Source: Paramecium sonneborni (Eukaryota > Ciliophora > Oligohymenophorea > Peniculida > Parameciidae). Taken from it: a DNA stretch of 64,000 nt. The notes below the pieces were generated by a model that saw only the letters and a list, made by a program, of their open reading frames with translations, was not told the origin of the DNA and made no database searches. A program made the position numbers and the translations under genes. The stretch covers positions 524,570-588,569 of the forward strand of contig CAJJDN010000026.1 in the NCBI GenBank assembly GCA_905182985.1, read 5' to 3'. Of the stretch, positions 48,761 through 59,434 are shown piece by piece; position 1 is the stretch's first letter, and each line of letters starts with the position of its first letter.

Positions 48761-49402
48761 ATGTCAACCATTAAACCATTTCAAATTTTTGATATTTTAG
48801 ATTACAACAACATAAATTTAGATATTCTAACAGAGACAGTAAATATTATATCAATTTTAGTTCAATATAGGCTTCTATGGAAAGTATATTGCTAAATGGC
48901 CAGAATTTTGTATTTCCATTAAAAATCATTTCGGCAATTTTTAAGGATATTGTAAAAACTTCTATCTAATTTTAAGTATTGGGTAAAATTGAAGGAGAAA
49001 AAAATAATAACAATAAATAAAATTGGCATGGTCATATAAGTGTATTTAAAATTAATAATATTAAGGCAATTACTGTAGCTCCTGAATATAGAAGACAAGG
49101 AGTAGCAAGATTCTTAATGAATTACATAGAAGAAGTAACAAATAGTTAAAATGGTTGGTATGTCGATTTGTTTGTTAGACCATCAAATAAAATTGCTGTA
49201 TTAATGTATTAAAATTTTGGATATGAAATATATCAGACTGTATTTCAATATTATAGTAGTCAAAATTCTAAATATGAAGATGCATATGGTATTAATAATT
49301 TATATTACAGATATGAGAAAATCTATGTTAAGAGATAAATAAAAACTTAAACAGAAACCAACAGGAAAAACCATCAAGCCAGAAGACTTAGAATTCAATT
49401 GA
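48761..49402 (+). CDS. NAA20: N-alpha-acetyltransferase 20, catalytic subunit of NatB
   Basis: Introns 48839-48860, 48952-48976 and 49289-49310 leave 190 residues. The N-terminus STIKPFQIFDILDYNNINLD, GFYGKYIAKWPEF, the acetyl-CoA loop VAPEYRRQGVARFLM and the family-specific end YEDAYDMRKSMLRD identify NAA20 rather than NAA10/30. With NAA25 it acetylates proteins beginning Met-Asp/Glu/Asn/Gln. Its length is near the usual 178. An insertion rich in Asn (GEKNNNNKQN) follows the LLGKIEG strand. The three splice joints fall inside conserved motifs and restore them. Confidence 0.95.
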
Positions 49403-49490
49403 ATTCTAGTATCCTTAATCAGATATGTTAATAAATATAAAAAATCGAAATTTATAATTATCAATCATATGTTCACCAAAGTTAAAACTC

Positions 49491-49829
49491 TCAAATTATT
49501 TTCATAAGTAATAATACCCTTCTAAATATAATGTTCCCATTTTCGTTTATGATTCTCCACATACTATTTCTTATAATTTAACTATTAAATTGGATTTGCT
49601 GGTACAAACCAATATTATTATTTTTATGTATTTTTTCTAAATCTTCAAAATGATAATTATCGATCCCATGACTCAATACTATCTTTAATTACTGAATATT
49701 AATCCAAAAGCTCGAAATTAAAAAAAAGAGACAAAAAACTTCAAAAATCACAAACTTATTATTTTTTAATAATTTACAGATATATATTTGTTATATAATT
49801 ATCATAAATAAATATCTATTATGCAACAT
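49491..49829 (-). CDS. Doubtful open frame, 112 residues
   Basis: An uninterrupted frame from ATG 49829. The middle (GIDNYHFEDLEKIHKNNNIG, then LYQQIQFNSQIIRNSMWRI) has a natural amino-acid mix, while the first 40 residues are hydrophobic. Not matched to any family; either a small gene, a fragment or chance. Confidence 0.3.
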
Positions 49830-49983
49830 TGCTAAAGAGTAACAAAATATTTAAGGCAAAAATAGTAAAAAATATTTTAAATTTAATGTTTCTATTAATT
49901 ATTAATCCTTTCACCATGATGATCCCTTTTTAAAATGCTCACAGTAGATATCTGCTCTAGGAAATTTCCAATATTTGCATTTA

Positions 49984-50242
49984 TCATAGTTTTTTTGATG
50001 AAATAAAAGCATTTTCAAATCTTTAAAAGAGTTAAACAATTATAATGGTACTTTTTTAGTATTTCCGGCCTTGCTTCCCGACCTGTTCGTCCACCTCGAG
50101 CCTTGGCAGCGGTCACTGCGGGAACTGTTTCCCCTAGGTATAAAAAATCTCTGACATTTTCCAAATTACTTTTGCTGAATTTCTTGGTTATTTCTGAAAA
50201 GGAGATATATTTTGGTAAATGATAGTCTTATAAAAACTTCAT
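49984..50242 (-). CDS. Short gene containing an anomalous GC-rich exon segment
   Basis: Frame from ATG 50242 (MKFLQDYHLPKYISFSEITK) through one 31-nt intron (50021-50051) to a TGA gives 75 residues ending KKFENAFISSKKL. The first 41 residues and the tail are normal AT-rich ciliate coding style. The segment encoded by 50064-50138 (ETVPAVTAAKARGGRTGREA and neighbours) uses CGN arginine, GCN alanine and GGN glycine codons unlike anything else in the window. Another minus-strand frame of 147 codons overlaps it. The protein matches no family that I can name. Confidence 0.4.
50064..50138. other. 75-bp GC-rich island
   Basis: About 60% GC in a window near 22%, with sharp edges. It contains the small hairpins GGGAA-CTGT-TTCCC and GCAG-CGGTCA-CTGC. 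It is a multiple of three and open in several frames. It could be a conserved coding segment, a structured RNA element, or foreign sequence joined in. Confidence 0.8.
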
Positions 50243-50898
50243 ATTATTTAGAATTTAATTTAAAATACAAATTCTATCCATATGTAGTTTTTCTTTAATT
50301 CTTAGTTTTCATTCTTGGTTTTCTTCTTAAAACTTAAATTAAATAAAAAATATTCATGTGTTAATTCAATAGCAGATTTATTAAAATATAAGATTGATTA
50401 GGACACATAATTTGATGGTAAAGTGGCTCGATAGAGTTTAGAAATTCATATTGTATTGAATTAACTTCAAAATTTAGTCACTATAATAATTATTAGATAA
50501 ATTTAAATAAATAAATCTATTATGATGTTCGTCATAGAAATTATGGGATAATTTTTGGAATTAGCAAAATTTAAGTATATTAAAATGAATATAGAAGTAC
50601 TGATAAATATTTTTTATATAATTTTATTGTATAATAATTTTCCTCTAGTATTTTATTGTTTAATATAAAAATTGGTATTTATGTACTTAACAAATGCTTT
50701 ATAGGAAATGTATTGTAATTATTTTAGATGGGACTAAATTATAATTGATAATTTATGAAAAATATTAATATATATGATGATATTAAATTAATCTACTCAT
50801 GTTAAGCAAGGATCTGAATCCAAAGTAAAATAGTTATTTATTATTTTAGTTGTGAATTCAAACATTGCCGATCATTCTTTTAATAGAATTACACAGAG
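50243..50898. other. AT-rich intergenic region, nothing recognised
   Basis: No coherent gene. It lies upstream of the kinase gene and should include its promoter. Confidence 0.45.
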
Positions 50899-52335
50899 AT
50901 GAAGTGGAATTCAAGTCCATTGCCCTTCGAATTTGCCTCATTCTAATTTAAGGATGTTGTTAAAATTAAAGATGGAGATGATATAAAAACTATAGATCTT
51001 AAAGTGTATGATAATTATTTAGTATATGATGAACAGGTAAACTTATTTGATATCCTAATTAAGAATAGAACATTTTGGCTTGACTATGAAAACAGTATAA
51101 TAGACTAAGGATAAGAGCCTAAAAGTATTAGATTAGTGAAGTGTTTTGATTAAGTTGAATTTTACAGTGAGTCAAATTAATGGTTTAAGTTACTTAAAAG
51201 ACATACAATATAAAGTGATTTCTAGAAATAATATGTATTGATTAGAAAGATTAGTAAAGGGAGATTTACTGAAGTAAAATAGATGTTATATTGTTAGGTA
51301 TACAGAGCTAAAAATAGTAATGATGGCAATGATTATGCAGTTAAGATTTTAAAGAAATCATCATTGATTGATGAAGCAGATTTGGTTGCTTTATTTAAAG
51401 AAATAAAAGTATTGAGAATTGTACAGACTGAATTTTGTGTAAAGTTCTACGAGATTTTTGAGAATTCTGAGAATATTTACATTGTTATGGAATTATTAAT
51501 AGGAAAAGACTTGGATGGACATATAGAAAAAACATCATTTTTTTCAGAGGAAAAGGCTGCGAGATTTATATTTAGATTAATAAAAACAATATCATATTTA
51601 CATTCAAAAGGAATTATGCATCGTGATATAAAACCTGAGAATATAATATTTAGATAAATAGATAACTTGGATAGTATTTGTTTAACAGATTTTGGATTAG
51701 CAGAGTTTTATCATAGTGATGGTCATTATTTATTTAAAAGATGTGGAACTCCAGGATATGTTGCTCCTGAAATTTTAAGAAATGAACCTTATGATTATAA
51801 AGTTGATGTTTATAGTATAGGAATTATCATGTATTATGTATTAGTTGGTAAAAATCCATTTGATAATGTTAATTCTAGATAAATTTTAATAAATAATTAA
51901 CTTGGTTTAATAAATTTTAATGATTGTAGATTAAGTAGTAGTGGATTATAATTTTTAAAATGCATATTAAATGATGATTAAAATGAAAGATTATCATCAC
52001 ATGAAGCATTAAATCATATTTGGTTTTAACATGAAAAAGTATCTAAAATTAGACAATATGTCATTAAGAAAAAGTCAGATAAGAAAAAACATTAATCAAG
52101 TGTATCACTTCCAAAAAAAAATGAAAGGACAACTATGAAATTTAATAATTCACCTTTAAGTCCAACAGGAAAACTCACTTTAACTCAAATTTATTCTCCA
52201 TATCATAGCAGATAATTATCATAAAAAGATTAATTTTCTCAAGATCTACAAAATAATTATATGGTTACAAATAGATTAAATCAATATAACATCTTAAACA
52301 AAATATAGCCTTTTTCCATATCTAAATTTAAATGA
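50899..52335 (+). CDS. PH-like domain protein kinase (CaMK/AGC-like)
   Basis: Introns 51037-51063 and 51274-51297 (both multiples of three without TGA) leave 461 residues. Residues about 15-110 look like a PH domain (YLVYDEQNRTFWLDYENSI, then FYSESNQWFKLL). The kinase follows: Gly-rich loop KGRFTEVYRAK, Lys-130 in YAVKILKK, HRDIKPENI near 224, TDFGLAEF near 247, GTPGYVAPEIL, then DVYSIGIIMYYVLVGKNPF. All catalytic residues are present, so it should be active on Ser/Thr. PH-kinases with CaMK-like lobes are numerous in ciliates. Splicing out the second intron restores the Gly-rich loop, proving it. Confidence 0.92.
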
Positions 52336-52366
52336 ATAATGAATAATTACTTTTTATATAATTATA

Positions 52367-53803
52367 ATGATTAATTTCTTATCTAAAATTGACAACTTTG
52401 GAGCTGAATTTAAACATAGAATCATTCATTCAGAATAGGAACATAAATCTATAATTGGAGGTATTTTCACACTTTCAGTCTATAGTGTATGTATGGCTTA
52501 TTTTATTTTTGTTTTGTCGTAATGGGCCACTGGATAGATAATACCAAAGATTTTATTAGAATCTTCAGTTGCTGCTTTTGAAAAATTTGAAATGCCTGAA
52601 GAATTGATTGAATTAACATTTGTACGATACGATGATTAATATGTTGATCCATTTTCTACATAAGGTAATATACTAATGCCAATTGCAATGATTTTAGAAA
52701 ATAATATACCAATATCCTATCAATCTATCTTATCTAATAATGAAATTTCAAATTATGGAACTAATCTAATTGAAATGGAAAAAATGGAAATTGTTAAAAA
52801 TGCACATAATGATAAATAACAGGAAAGTAGTAGATACTATTTTTTAATAATAACTACTTGCTAAAAAAAATATTTAAAAGGAAATCAAACTTGCGCTTCT
52901 GATGAAGATATAAAAAACTTTTTGAGTAATTCATCAACCACTATTGAGATTGAAGTTAAATTATAATAATTTAATACAAGAAATAAAGAATTATATGAAG
53001 TAGAAAAACAATTATAATTTGTTCTGCAAGAAAGTCTCACTCTCAAAGTAGATTTATTATTTTAAAATACAAATACAATAATTGATGATCATTTGGTATT
53101 TTCTAATTCTCATCCTTTTACTTATTTTTCTGATTTTAGTGTTTTGACTTAAACAATTACAAAAACTCATTCTGCTTAAATAATTAAAGATAAAGTTTTA
53201 GTTGAGATTGCTTTCAAAGTTGATCCTATTGAAATAAAGTAATTAGTTACATATGTTAAAATTGGAGAAATGTTAGCTGAAGTTGGATCTATTGCTAGTT
53301 TATTATTGGCAGCTTCTTGGTTTATTCAATAATTTAATAGAGAAGAAATGGAAAATAAAATAATTGACGAAATAATTAGTTTTTATTATCCTTAGTTTCG
53401 AAATCTTAAGAAAACTAAAAGTTGTATGGGTAGAACAATAGAAATTAAACATGAAAAAGATTAAATTAATTAAGAAGAATTTAAAAAGTGGTATGAAAAG
53501 GTTAGGAAAAATGTGCTACTAAAACTGTCAGTAGTCAACTAATTGCATGAAATTTCAAGATTATATTTTATTATGCGATCTTAAACAACATATTAATAAA
53601 TGTTGAAATATTAAAATTATGGTATTTAATTGCCGCAAAAGCTTTTTGAAAAACATTGTGATGAAATTAATAATGAATTACCTTCTAAAGAAATGAAAAT
53701 GGAAGAGTATGATCTAGAATCGTCAAATATGATTACAAGTGTATTATGTGATGATGATCTTAATATTCTTAATTATAAGAGAATAAACATTCCGGATGGT
53801 TGA
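52367..53803 (+). CDS. Two-transmembrane ciliate family protein, member 3
   Basis: Intronless, 478 residues. N-terminus MINFLSKIDNFGAEFKHRII, TM1 (GGIFTLSVYSVCMAYFIFVL), QWATGQIIPKI, a luminal domain with two Cys (ITTCQKKYLKGNQTCASDED), TM2 (LAEVGSIASLLLAASWFIQQ), then EIISFYYPQFRNLKKTKSCM and a cytoplasmic part with RLYFIMRSQ, ending KRINIPDG. Same architecture and motifs as members 1 and 2. From 52767 on, it is repeated at 53978-55014 by an assembly join. Function unknown. Confidence 0.82.
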
Positions 53804-53976
53804 TTTGATAATGGGTTTCTAAATATTAATTTACATAAATTTATTATTCAATTTATTTATCAATTTGATACTTCAATTGTTGTTATTTCTGAATCTTTTT
53901 TAACTTGATAGATTAATATAATTTTATTTGATTTAGGATTTTTGATATATAATTGTAGTAGTTTTTAAAAAAAAAA
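52767..53976. repeat. First copy of 1210-bp duplication flanking N (assembly join 2)
   Basis: Reads identical to 53978-55187 (offset 1211). The first copy ends in a run of ten A directly before the N. Confidence 0.95.
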
Positions 53977-53977
53977 N
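53977..53977. other. Single N: scaffold join with unmerged overlap
   Basis: A lone N after a poly-A run, followed by a restart inside the gene just passed. Confidence 0.9.
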
Positions 53978-55187
53978 TAATTGAAATGGAAAAAATGGAA
54001 ATTGTTAAAAATGCACATAATGATAAATAACAGGAAAGTAGTAGATACTATTTTTTAATAATAACTACTTGCTAAAAAAAATATTTAAAAGGAAATCAAA
54101 CTTGCGCTTCTGATGAAGATATAAAAAACTTTTTGAGTAATTCATCAACCACTATTGAGATTGAAGTTAAATTATAATAATTTAATACAAGAAATAAAGA
54201 ATTATATGAAGTAGAAAAACAATTATAATTTGTTCTGCAAGAAAGTCTCACTCTCAAAGTAGATTTATTATTTTAAAATACAAATACAATAATTGATGAT
54301 CATTTGGTATTTTCTAATTCTCATCCTTTTACTTATTTTTCTGATTTTAGTGTTTTGACTTAAACAATTACAAAAACTCATTCTGCTTAAATAATTAAAG
54401 ATAAAGTTTTAGTTGAGATTGCTTTCAAAGTTGATCCTATTGAAATAAAGTAATTAGTTACATATGTTAAAATTGGAGAAATGTTAGCTGAAGTTGGATC
54501 TATTGCTAGTTTATTATTGGCAGCTTCTTGGTTTATTCAATAATTTAATAGAGAAGAAATGGAAAATAAAATAATTGACGAAATAATTAGTTTTTATTAT
54601 CCTTAGTTTCGAAATCTTAAGAAAACTAAAAGTTGTATGGGTAGAACAATAGAAATTAAACATGAAAAAGATTAAATTAATTAAGAAGAATTTAAAAAGT
54701 GGTATGAAAAGGTTAGGAAAAATGTGCTACTAAAACTGTCAGTAGTCAACTAATTGCATGAAATTTCAAGATTATATTTTATTATGCGATCTTAAACAAC
54801 ATATTAATAAATGTTGAAATATTAAAATTATGGTATTTAATTGCCGCAAAAGCTTTTTGAAAAACATTGTGATGAAATTAATAATGAATTACCTTCTAAA
54901 GAAATGAAAATGGAAGAGTATGATCTAGAATCGTCAAATATGATTACAAGTGTATTATGTGATGATGATCTTAATATTCTTAATTATAAGAGAATAAACA
55001 TTCCGGATGGTTGATTTGATAATGGGTTTCTAAATATTAATTTACATAAATTTATTATTCAATTTATTTATCAATTTGATACTTCAATTGTTGTTATTTC
55101 TGAATCTTTTTTAACTTGATAGATTAATATAATTTTATTTGATTTAGGATTTTTGATATATAATTGTAGTAGTTTTTAAAAAAAAAA
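53978..55187. repeat. Second copy of 1210-bp duplication (assembly join 2)
   Basis: Copy of 52767-53976. Bases 53978-55014 repeat the last 345 codons of two-TM member 3 without its start or TM1; this is not a separate gene. Confidence 0.95.
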
Positions 55188-55236
55188 TATGTTATTATGA
55201 GGATATTGATATTTATATTTAAGATAATAATATTTA

Positions 55237-56016
55237 ATGTTTATAAAGAGAATAGCATCCTCTTTTTCAAAAAGTCATCATCACTTAGTGATACCTTATT
55301 ACAATAAAGGTCTGAATCTTTATTTATTGATAGGCATTCAAAACCCAATTAATAATAGGAAAGCTCTAAACTTTGTTACGGAAGATTTGAATATGAAAGA
55401 TCCTGATGGATTTATCTATGCTTTTAATAATGTAATCGCTTCAATCAACCATGAAGATTTTATAGAATTTGCTAATTAGACATGTGATTCTGAACTAGTG
55501 AAAGGATTTCAAACAGGATTTAAGCGTCTAAAAGATAATAATCAATTTATTGAACCAATCTATGATCCTGAAATTGAAGAAGAAATTCTTTTTTCTGCTT
55601 ATTCTGTTTGTTTCGAATTAGATGATGGAAAAAGTTATTATCTTTAGGTATAGTGTAATTAAATTTAGAAACCAAATTGGGAATTAGATTTAATTGATAT
55701 GAAAATTGAATTTTATAACATTTTTCATTCAATGATTAGAAATCCAATTACTTCAAGACCAAAATTAACAGTTATTTTAGATTGCTTTATCAAATGTAAG
55801 ACTAGCATTAAAATATAAAATTTTGAAGTATTCTCATATAATCAAAAATATTAGTTACATCCGTATTCATATCATGCTGTAAAATTTATGTCTTAAAAGC
55901 ATAAACATGATACTAATATTCTTACTCTTTTAAAAGAAAGCAATTTTGAAAAATTGTTATTGGGAAAGAATTATAATTGGAGAATAATTAATATTGATAA
56001 TTTTCTGAAAAGATGA
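55237..56016 (+). CDS. Uncharacterised, possibly mitochondrial protein
   Basis: Intronless, 259 residues. The N-terminus MFIKRIASSFSKSHHHLVIP is basic and Ser-rich, as expected of a mitochondrial presequence. The rest is globular and mixed (LNLYLLIGIQNPINNRKALN; FVTEDLNMKDPDGFIYAF; LLLGKNYNWRIINIDNFLKR). No transmembrane helix. No family can be named with confidence; a mitoribosome or import-motor component would fit, but that is a guess. Confidence 0.7.
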
Positions 56017-56124
56017 ATTATTTATTGTATTTTTGCTTATAGTAATTAATGAAAATTAATTTTAACAACAATTTAGAAAGATAAACTCCATAAATTTATT
56101 GATAGTAAGAAGATAAAATGAATT

Positions 56125-57318
56125 TCACACATTTAAAATTTAACATGATTTATTATAACAAATACTCACTTAATCAATTTTAGTCAATGACCATGATAAA
56201 TTACTTATTTCATTTTCTGCTTTGTATTCAAGCAGTGGATCTAAATAATTAAAATAGACTACCTATAGAATTTGAATCATTTGATTTATTTTAAAGTTCT
56301 GAAAAGTCCCATATCAATGCTGAAGAATCATCTGCAACACTACATAAATGGGTTGTAGATTCAGGTGCCCATGCAATAGCATTAACATAATCTTTATGAT
56401 TTTTTAATTTGGCTAAAGGTAAAAGTGGTTATCTAAATTAAAATGAATTTTTACCTTGTATCTAACAGTGTAACATAATTAACATCCATTTCTATGATAG
56501 CTAAAAAATTAGTGTCCATTTTATTCCAAGCCAATCTTACTATAGGGTTATTATTTTCTGTTTCAAAAAGTACAGTTGAATGATCTAAAGCTCTAAAGAT
56601 TTATATTGATGAATAACCTTAGATCAAATTATCTGCAACTACCATCTGCTCCAACAGATGCAAAAATTTGATGGTCAACACTAAAACAAATATCGTAGAC
56701 TTCTTTATCATGAGCTATAAGTTATGTAAATACAGTTTATTTTTCAATATCCCAAAGTGTACATGTTGTATCTATAGAAGCAGTTCCAATATAATTTTGT
56801 TATTTACAACTCCAATCAAAAGAAGTCAAAGGAGCATTAAAATCACTTGTCTAATTTTATTAGAATATCTATTAATTACATTTTTTAAGTCCCACTTAAT
56901 CTTAACTTATGAATTTTGATCATCATATTCCCAAATCTTTAAATTTTCTCCACTTGTTGCTAATAAATCAGGATATTTGCCTTCAATATCGGGTATCCAT
57001 AAAACTTTGGTTGGAGCATATCTATGATTGAATTTAGCTTTTTTGCCAAATGTTTCTTGTTCTTTGTCTAGTTGAAGTATAAAAACCTTTTAAAAATAAG
57101 AGGATATTTACTTCATTTTAAATATCTTCAATCATACTGCCAATTGCAATACGAGATTAAGGACTGGGTTTAGATTAAAATCCCATTGCATAAATCAACC
57201 AAGGAGCCTTGTAGGTGTAAATCTAGTTTGAACCTTCTTATTGCATTGAATTATGAGTTTCTGTAGATTACAAGATTTAGTTTTGATTCTTGGTTATTTA
57301 ATGTTCTTGTTCACTCAT
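56125..57318 (-). CDS. DCAF7: DCAF7/WDR68 (An11/TTG1) WD40 protein
   Basis: Five introns (57087-57111, 56851-56879, 56593-56617, 56433-56454, 56241-56262) leave 356 residues. It matches DCAF7 over the whole length: YTYKAPWLIYAMGFQ, AIGSMIEDIQNEVFILQLD, HRYAPTKVLWIPD, LLATSGENLKIWE, SFDWSCKQQNYIGTASIDTT, FASVGADGSCRQFDLR, AWAPESTTHLCSVADD, and the diagnostic end DPLLEYKAENEISNLSWSLT/ICYNKSCQILNV. DCAF7 is a highly conserved scaffold for DYRK/HIPK kinases and CUL4-DDB1. All five joints restore conserved blades. Confidence 0.95.
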
Positions 57319-57463
57319 TACTTAAAAATATATATGAAATTTAATTCATTATATATTTTTATTTTAGTTTTTACTTTATTCTTTTCTATAAAGAAATTAG
57401 AGTCATAGACATTAAATATATGAAATAATTGTTATTGTTTATTTGTATTAAATAATCTCTATT

Positions 57464-58480
57464 TCAAAAGAGTTCACGAAGCTCATCATAATTTTATGAA
57501 TTGAAAAGCTAAGTGCATTCTTCTGATAATGGATGCCCAATTACTTTGGATAACAATACTTAAGGAACTAAGAAACTAGGATCACCTATGATAGTGATAT
57601 CATATAATTTCTTATATTCTTCCAATTAACTAATTATAAATTAAAATCTACTATGCATGATCCTAAACTAAAAATCCTATGCTCACTTAATTTGGAATGT
57701 TTAAGAATTTAGTCATATAAAAATCACTTGGCAAATCACCTAACAAAATAGTATTGTTTCTGAATTGAATTCCTGAAGTTTCTAATATTTTAGCTTTTGT
57801 AGTTGCTGTTACAAGCATTTCCATCTTTTCTAAGATATCATCTTAAAACAACATTTAATTTGTATGTAATGTCATTTCATCATAGGATTCAATCTCATGA
57901 ATTGAAGCTAAAATTGTATTTATCACTTTATCAAGTCCACCACTTACAATATGAAATGGAATATGCTCTTCTTCACATTTATTAAAGAATGGTTCAAAAA
58001 GATATCTTAAATAAATATGAGAAGTATTTAATATTTAACAAGCTAATGACTTTGTAAATTTTGCTTCATGAAATGCTTCAGATACTTTCTAATACCATTC
58101 ATGCATGTGTTTATTTTTTTCCTCTATTTTAATACTCTAATCTTTCTCAATTGGAACATAGTAATCATAATAAGATTACATTTTATTTTTGAATTCCTAA
58201 GGTGATAATTCTGACATCCTATTTTTATATTATTATTCTATACCTAAACAAACTAAATGTAGCTGGACTAAGAAAAGAAGATATTGTTTAATCAAAATCA
58301 GTCACTATTTAAGTCTGTTTTGCACCTTCAGATATCATTTTTGCAATTTTGCATTTCAATTCTTCCGGATTTCTAATTATCAACTTTTCTTCCGTAAATT
58401 AGCTTGTTTTCTTAAATATTTAAATATATATAAACTTTCTCAGTCCATTCACCAAGTGTAGGAAATCTCTATTTTTACAT
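57464..58480 (-). CDS. Cytosolic pyrimidine 5'-nucleotidase (NT5C3 type)
   Basis: Introns 58411-58435, 58219-58243 and 57630-57651 leave 314 residues. HAD-superfamily motif I VTDFDQTIS supplies the nucleophilic Asp and acid-base Asp; the cap segment has YYVPIEKDQSIKIEEKNKHM and HEWY typical of P5N-1/NT5C3; motif II-like FHIVSGGL (Ser); Lys in TATTKAK; motif IV ILLGDLPSDF. It dephosphorylates UMP/CMP (and m7GMP in the NT5C3B subgroup). Length fits the family. A degenerate coding stretch lies directly upstream on the same strand. Confidence 0.9.
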
Positions 58481-58850
58481 TTGTTTTATTTATTTAAATT
58501 ATCAAAATATTTAGAACTTTTACAATTTCTCTATTCGATTTATATAAATTTAATTTGTGCTGATTATTTCAAGTTTTTCTTAATCTCTTAATTCTACTTA
58601 TATAAACTCTAAATAAAATTATCTATCTCTTAAATATTCCTATTTTATTTCACATACACATTTAGTTTTTGATTAAATTTGTGAAGAACATATTTATCAT
58701 TTTAGAAAATTCAGAGAAATAATAAATTTTTTATATTCTCAGTAAATCTATAATATAATTCTTGATATGATTACTATAAGGCTTCTTTAAATTCTTTAAA
58801 CCAATAATAAATTAAATGAATTAGGATCTTTAAAACTAATTAAATAACGG
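58481..58850 (-). pseudogene. Degenerate coding stretch upstream of the nucleotidase gene
   Basis: One minus-strand frame runs from about 58835 toward 58490 with a natural Gln/Lys/Asn coil composition (LYKQNQEIKKNLKQSAQIKF, then QIEQRNCKSSKYFDNLNKQN; earlier WFKEFKEALQQSYQELYYRF) but is cut by an in-frame TGA near 58745 that no GT-AG intron removes. No convincing start. It could be a pseudogene or a gene with a sequence error. Confidence 0.4.
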
Positions 58851-59059
58851 AATCTTATTTAGATAAACTTATGTTAATAGGTATGCTTAAAACTATAAGC
58901 AATGAAGATTTATATTATATAAACACATATAAAATTAAACCTACTTAAGAATTTTCATTATCTTATTTAATATAATAATGATTCTAGAAAGCAATAATGA
59001 GATTTCGATGAATTTGTTGAATAAAAATTAAGTTAATAATTTATACTAACTATCATAGA

Positions 59060-59395
59060 TCAGTCATTTTATACAAATTTTGATGGTTTCCTAAATTTGA
59101 CTTTTTTCTTTTAAATAGTAATTTTTGGCAATTTGTTATCTTAACTAATATTTTCAAGATCTTATTTTTATTAGAAATAGTGCTTCAAAATACCTTTCAA
59201 TTTAGGGCTTGCTAAATTCTTTGAAGTATCTGTTTCTGGTAATTATTATGGTTGTTCTTAGGGTTTATCATTTTCAACAATTTATTAATCTTAAAGATCA
59301 GAACACTCAAACATGATTTATTAAACCTAATGTATTACTTGCATATCAGATTCTTCTGTTTTGATTGAGCAATTTAAACATATAGAAGAACCCAT
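59060..59395 (-). CDS. Small protein with SILK and RVxF PP1-docking motifs
   Basis: Intronless, 111 residues. The N-terminus MGSSICLNC is a candidate for N-myristoylation and palmitoylation. The rest is disordered and polar. It contains GILK at residues 68-71 (in PKLKGILKHYF) and KVKF at 98-101 (in KKKVKFRKPSKF). These fit the SILK and RVxF motifs that dock onto protein phosphatase 1, in the order found in inhibitor-2 and related regulators. No other domain. A PP1-targeting or inhibitor role at a membrane is inferred. It lies 39 bp downstream of the TIM23-like gene on the same strand. Confidence 0.7.
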
Positions 59396-59434
59396 TTAGT
59401 TATGAAATTAATTAAAAAAACAAAATAACACTTA

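Noticed and set aside
50064..50138. SRP RNA or RNase P RNA fragment
   Set aside because: Short words resemble conserved loops of both RNAs, but the required long-range pairings and flanking domains are missing.
49920..50400. 147-codon minus-strand frame through the GC island, ending in a Cys/Trp-rich peptide
   Set aside because: The competing two-exon model at 49984-50242 has a better start, more natural composition at both ends and a typical intron; the longer frame is kept only as an alternative.
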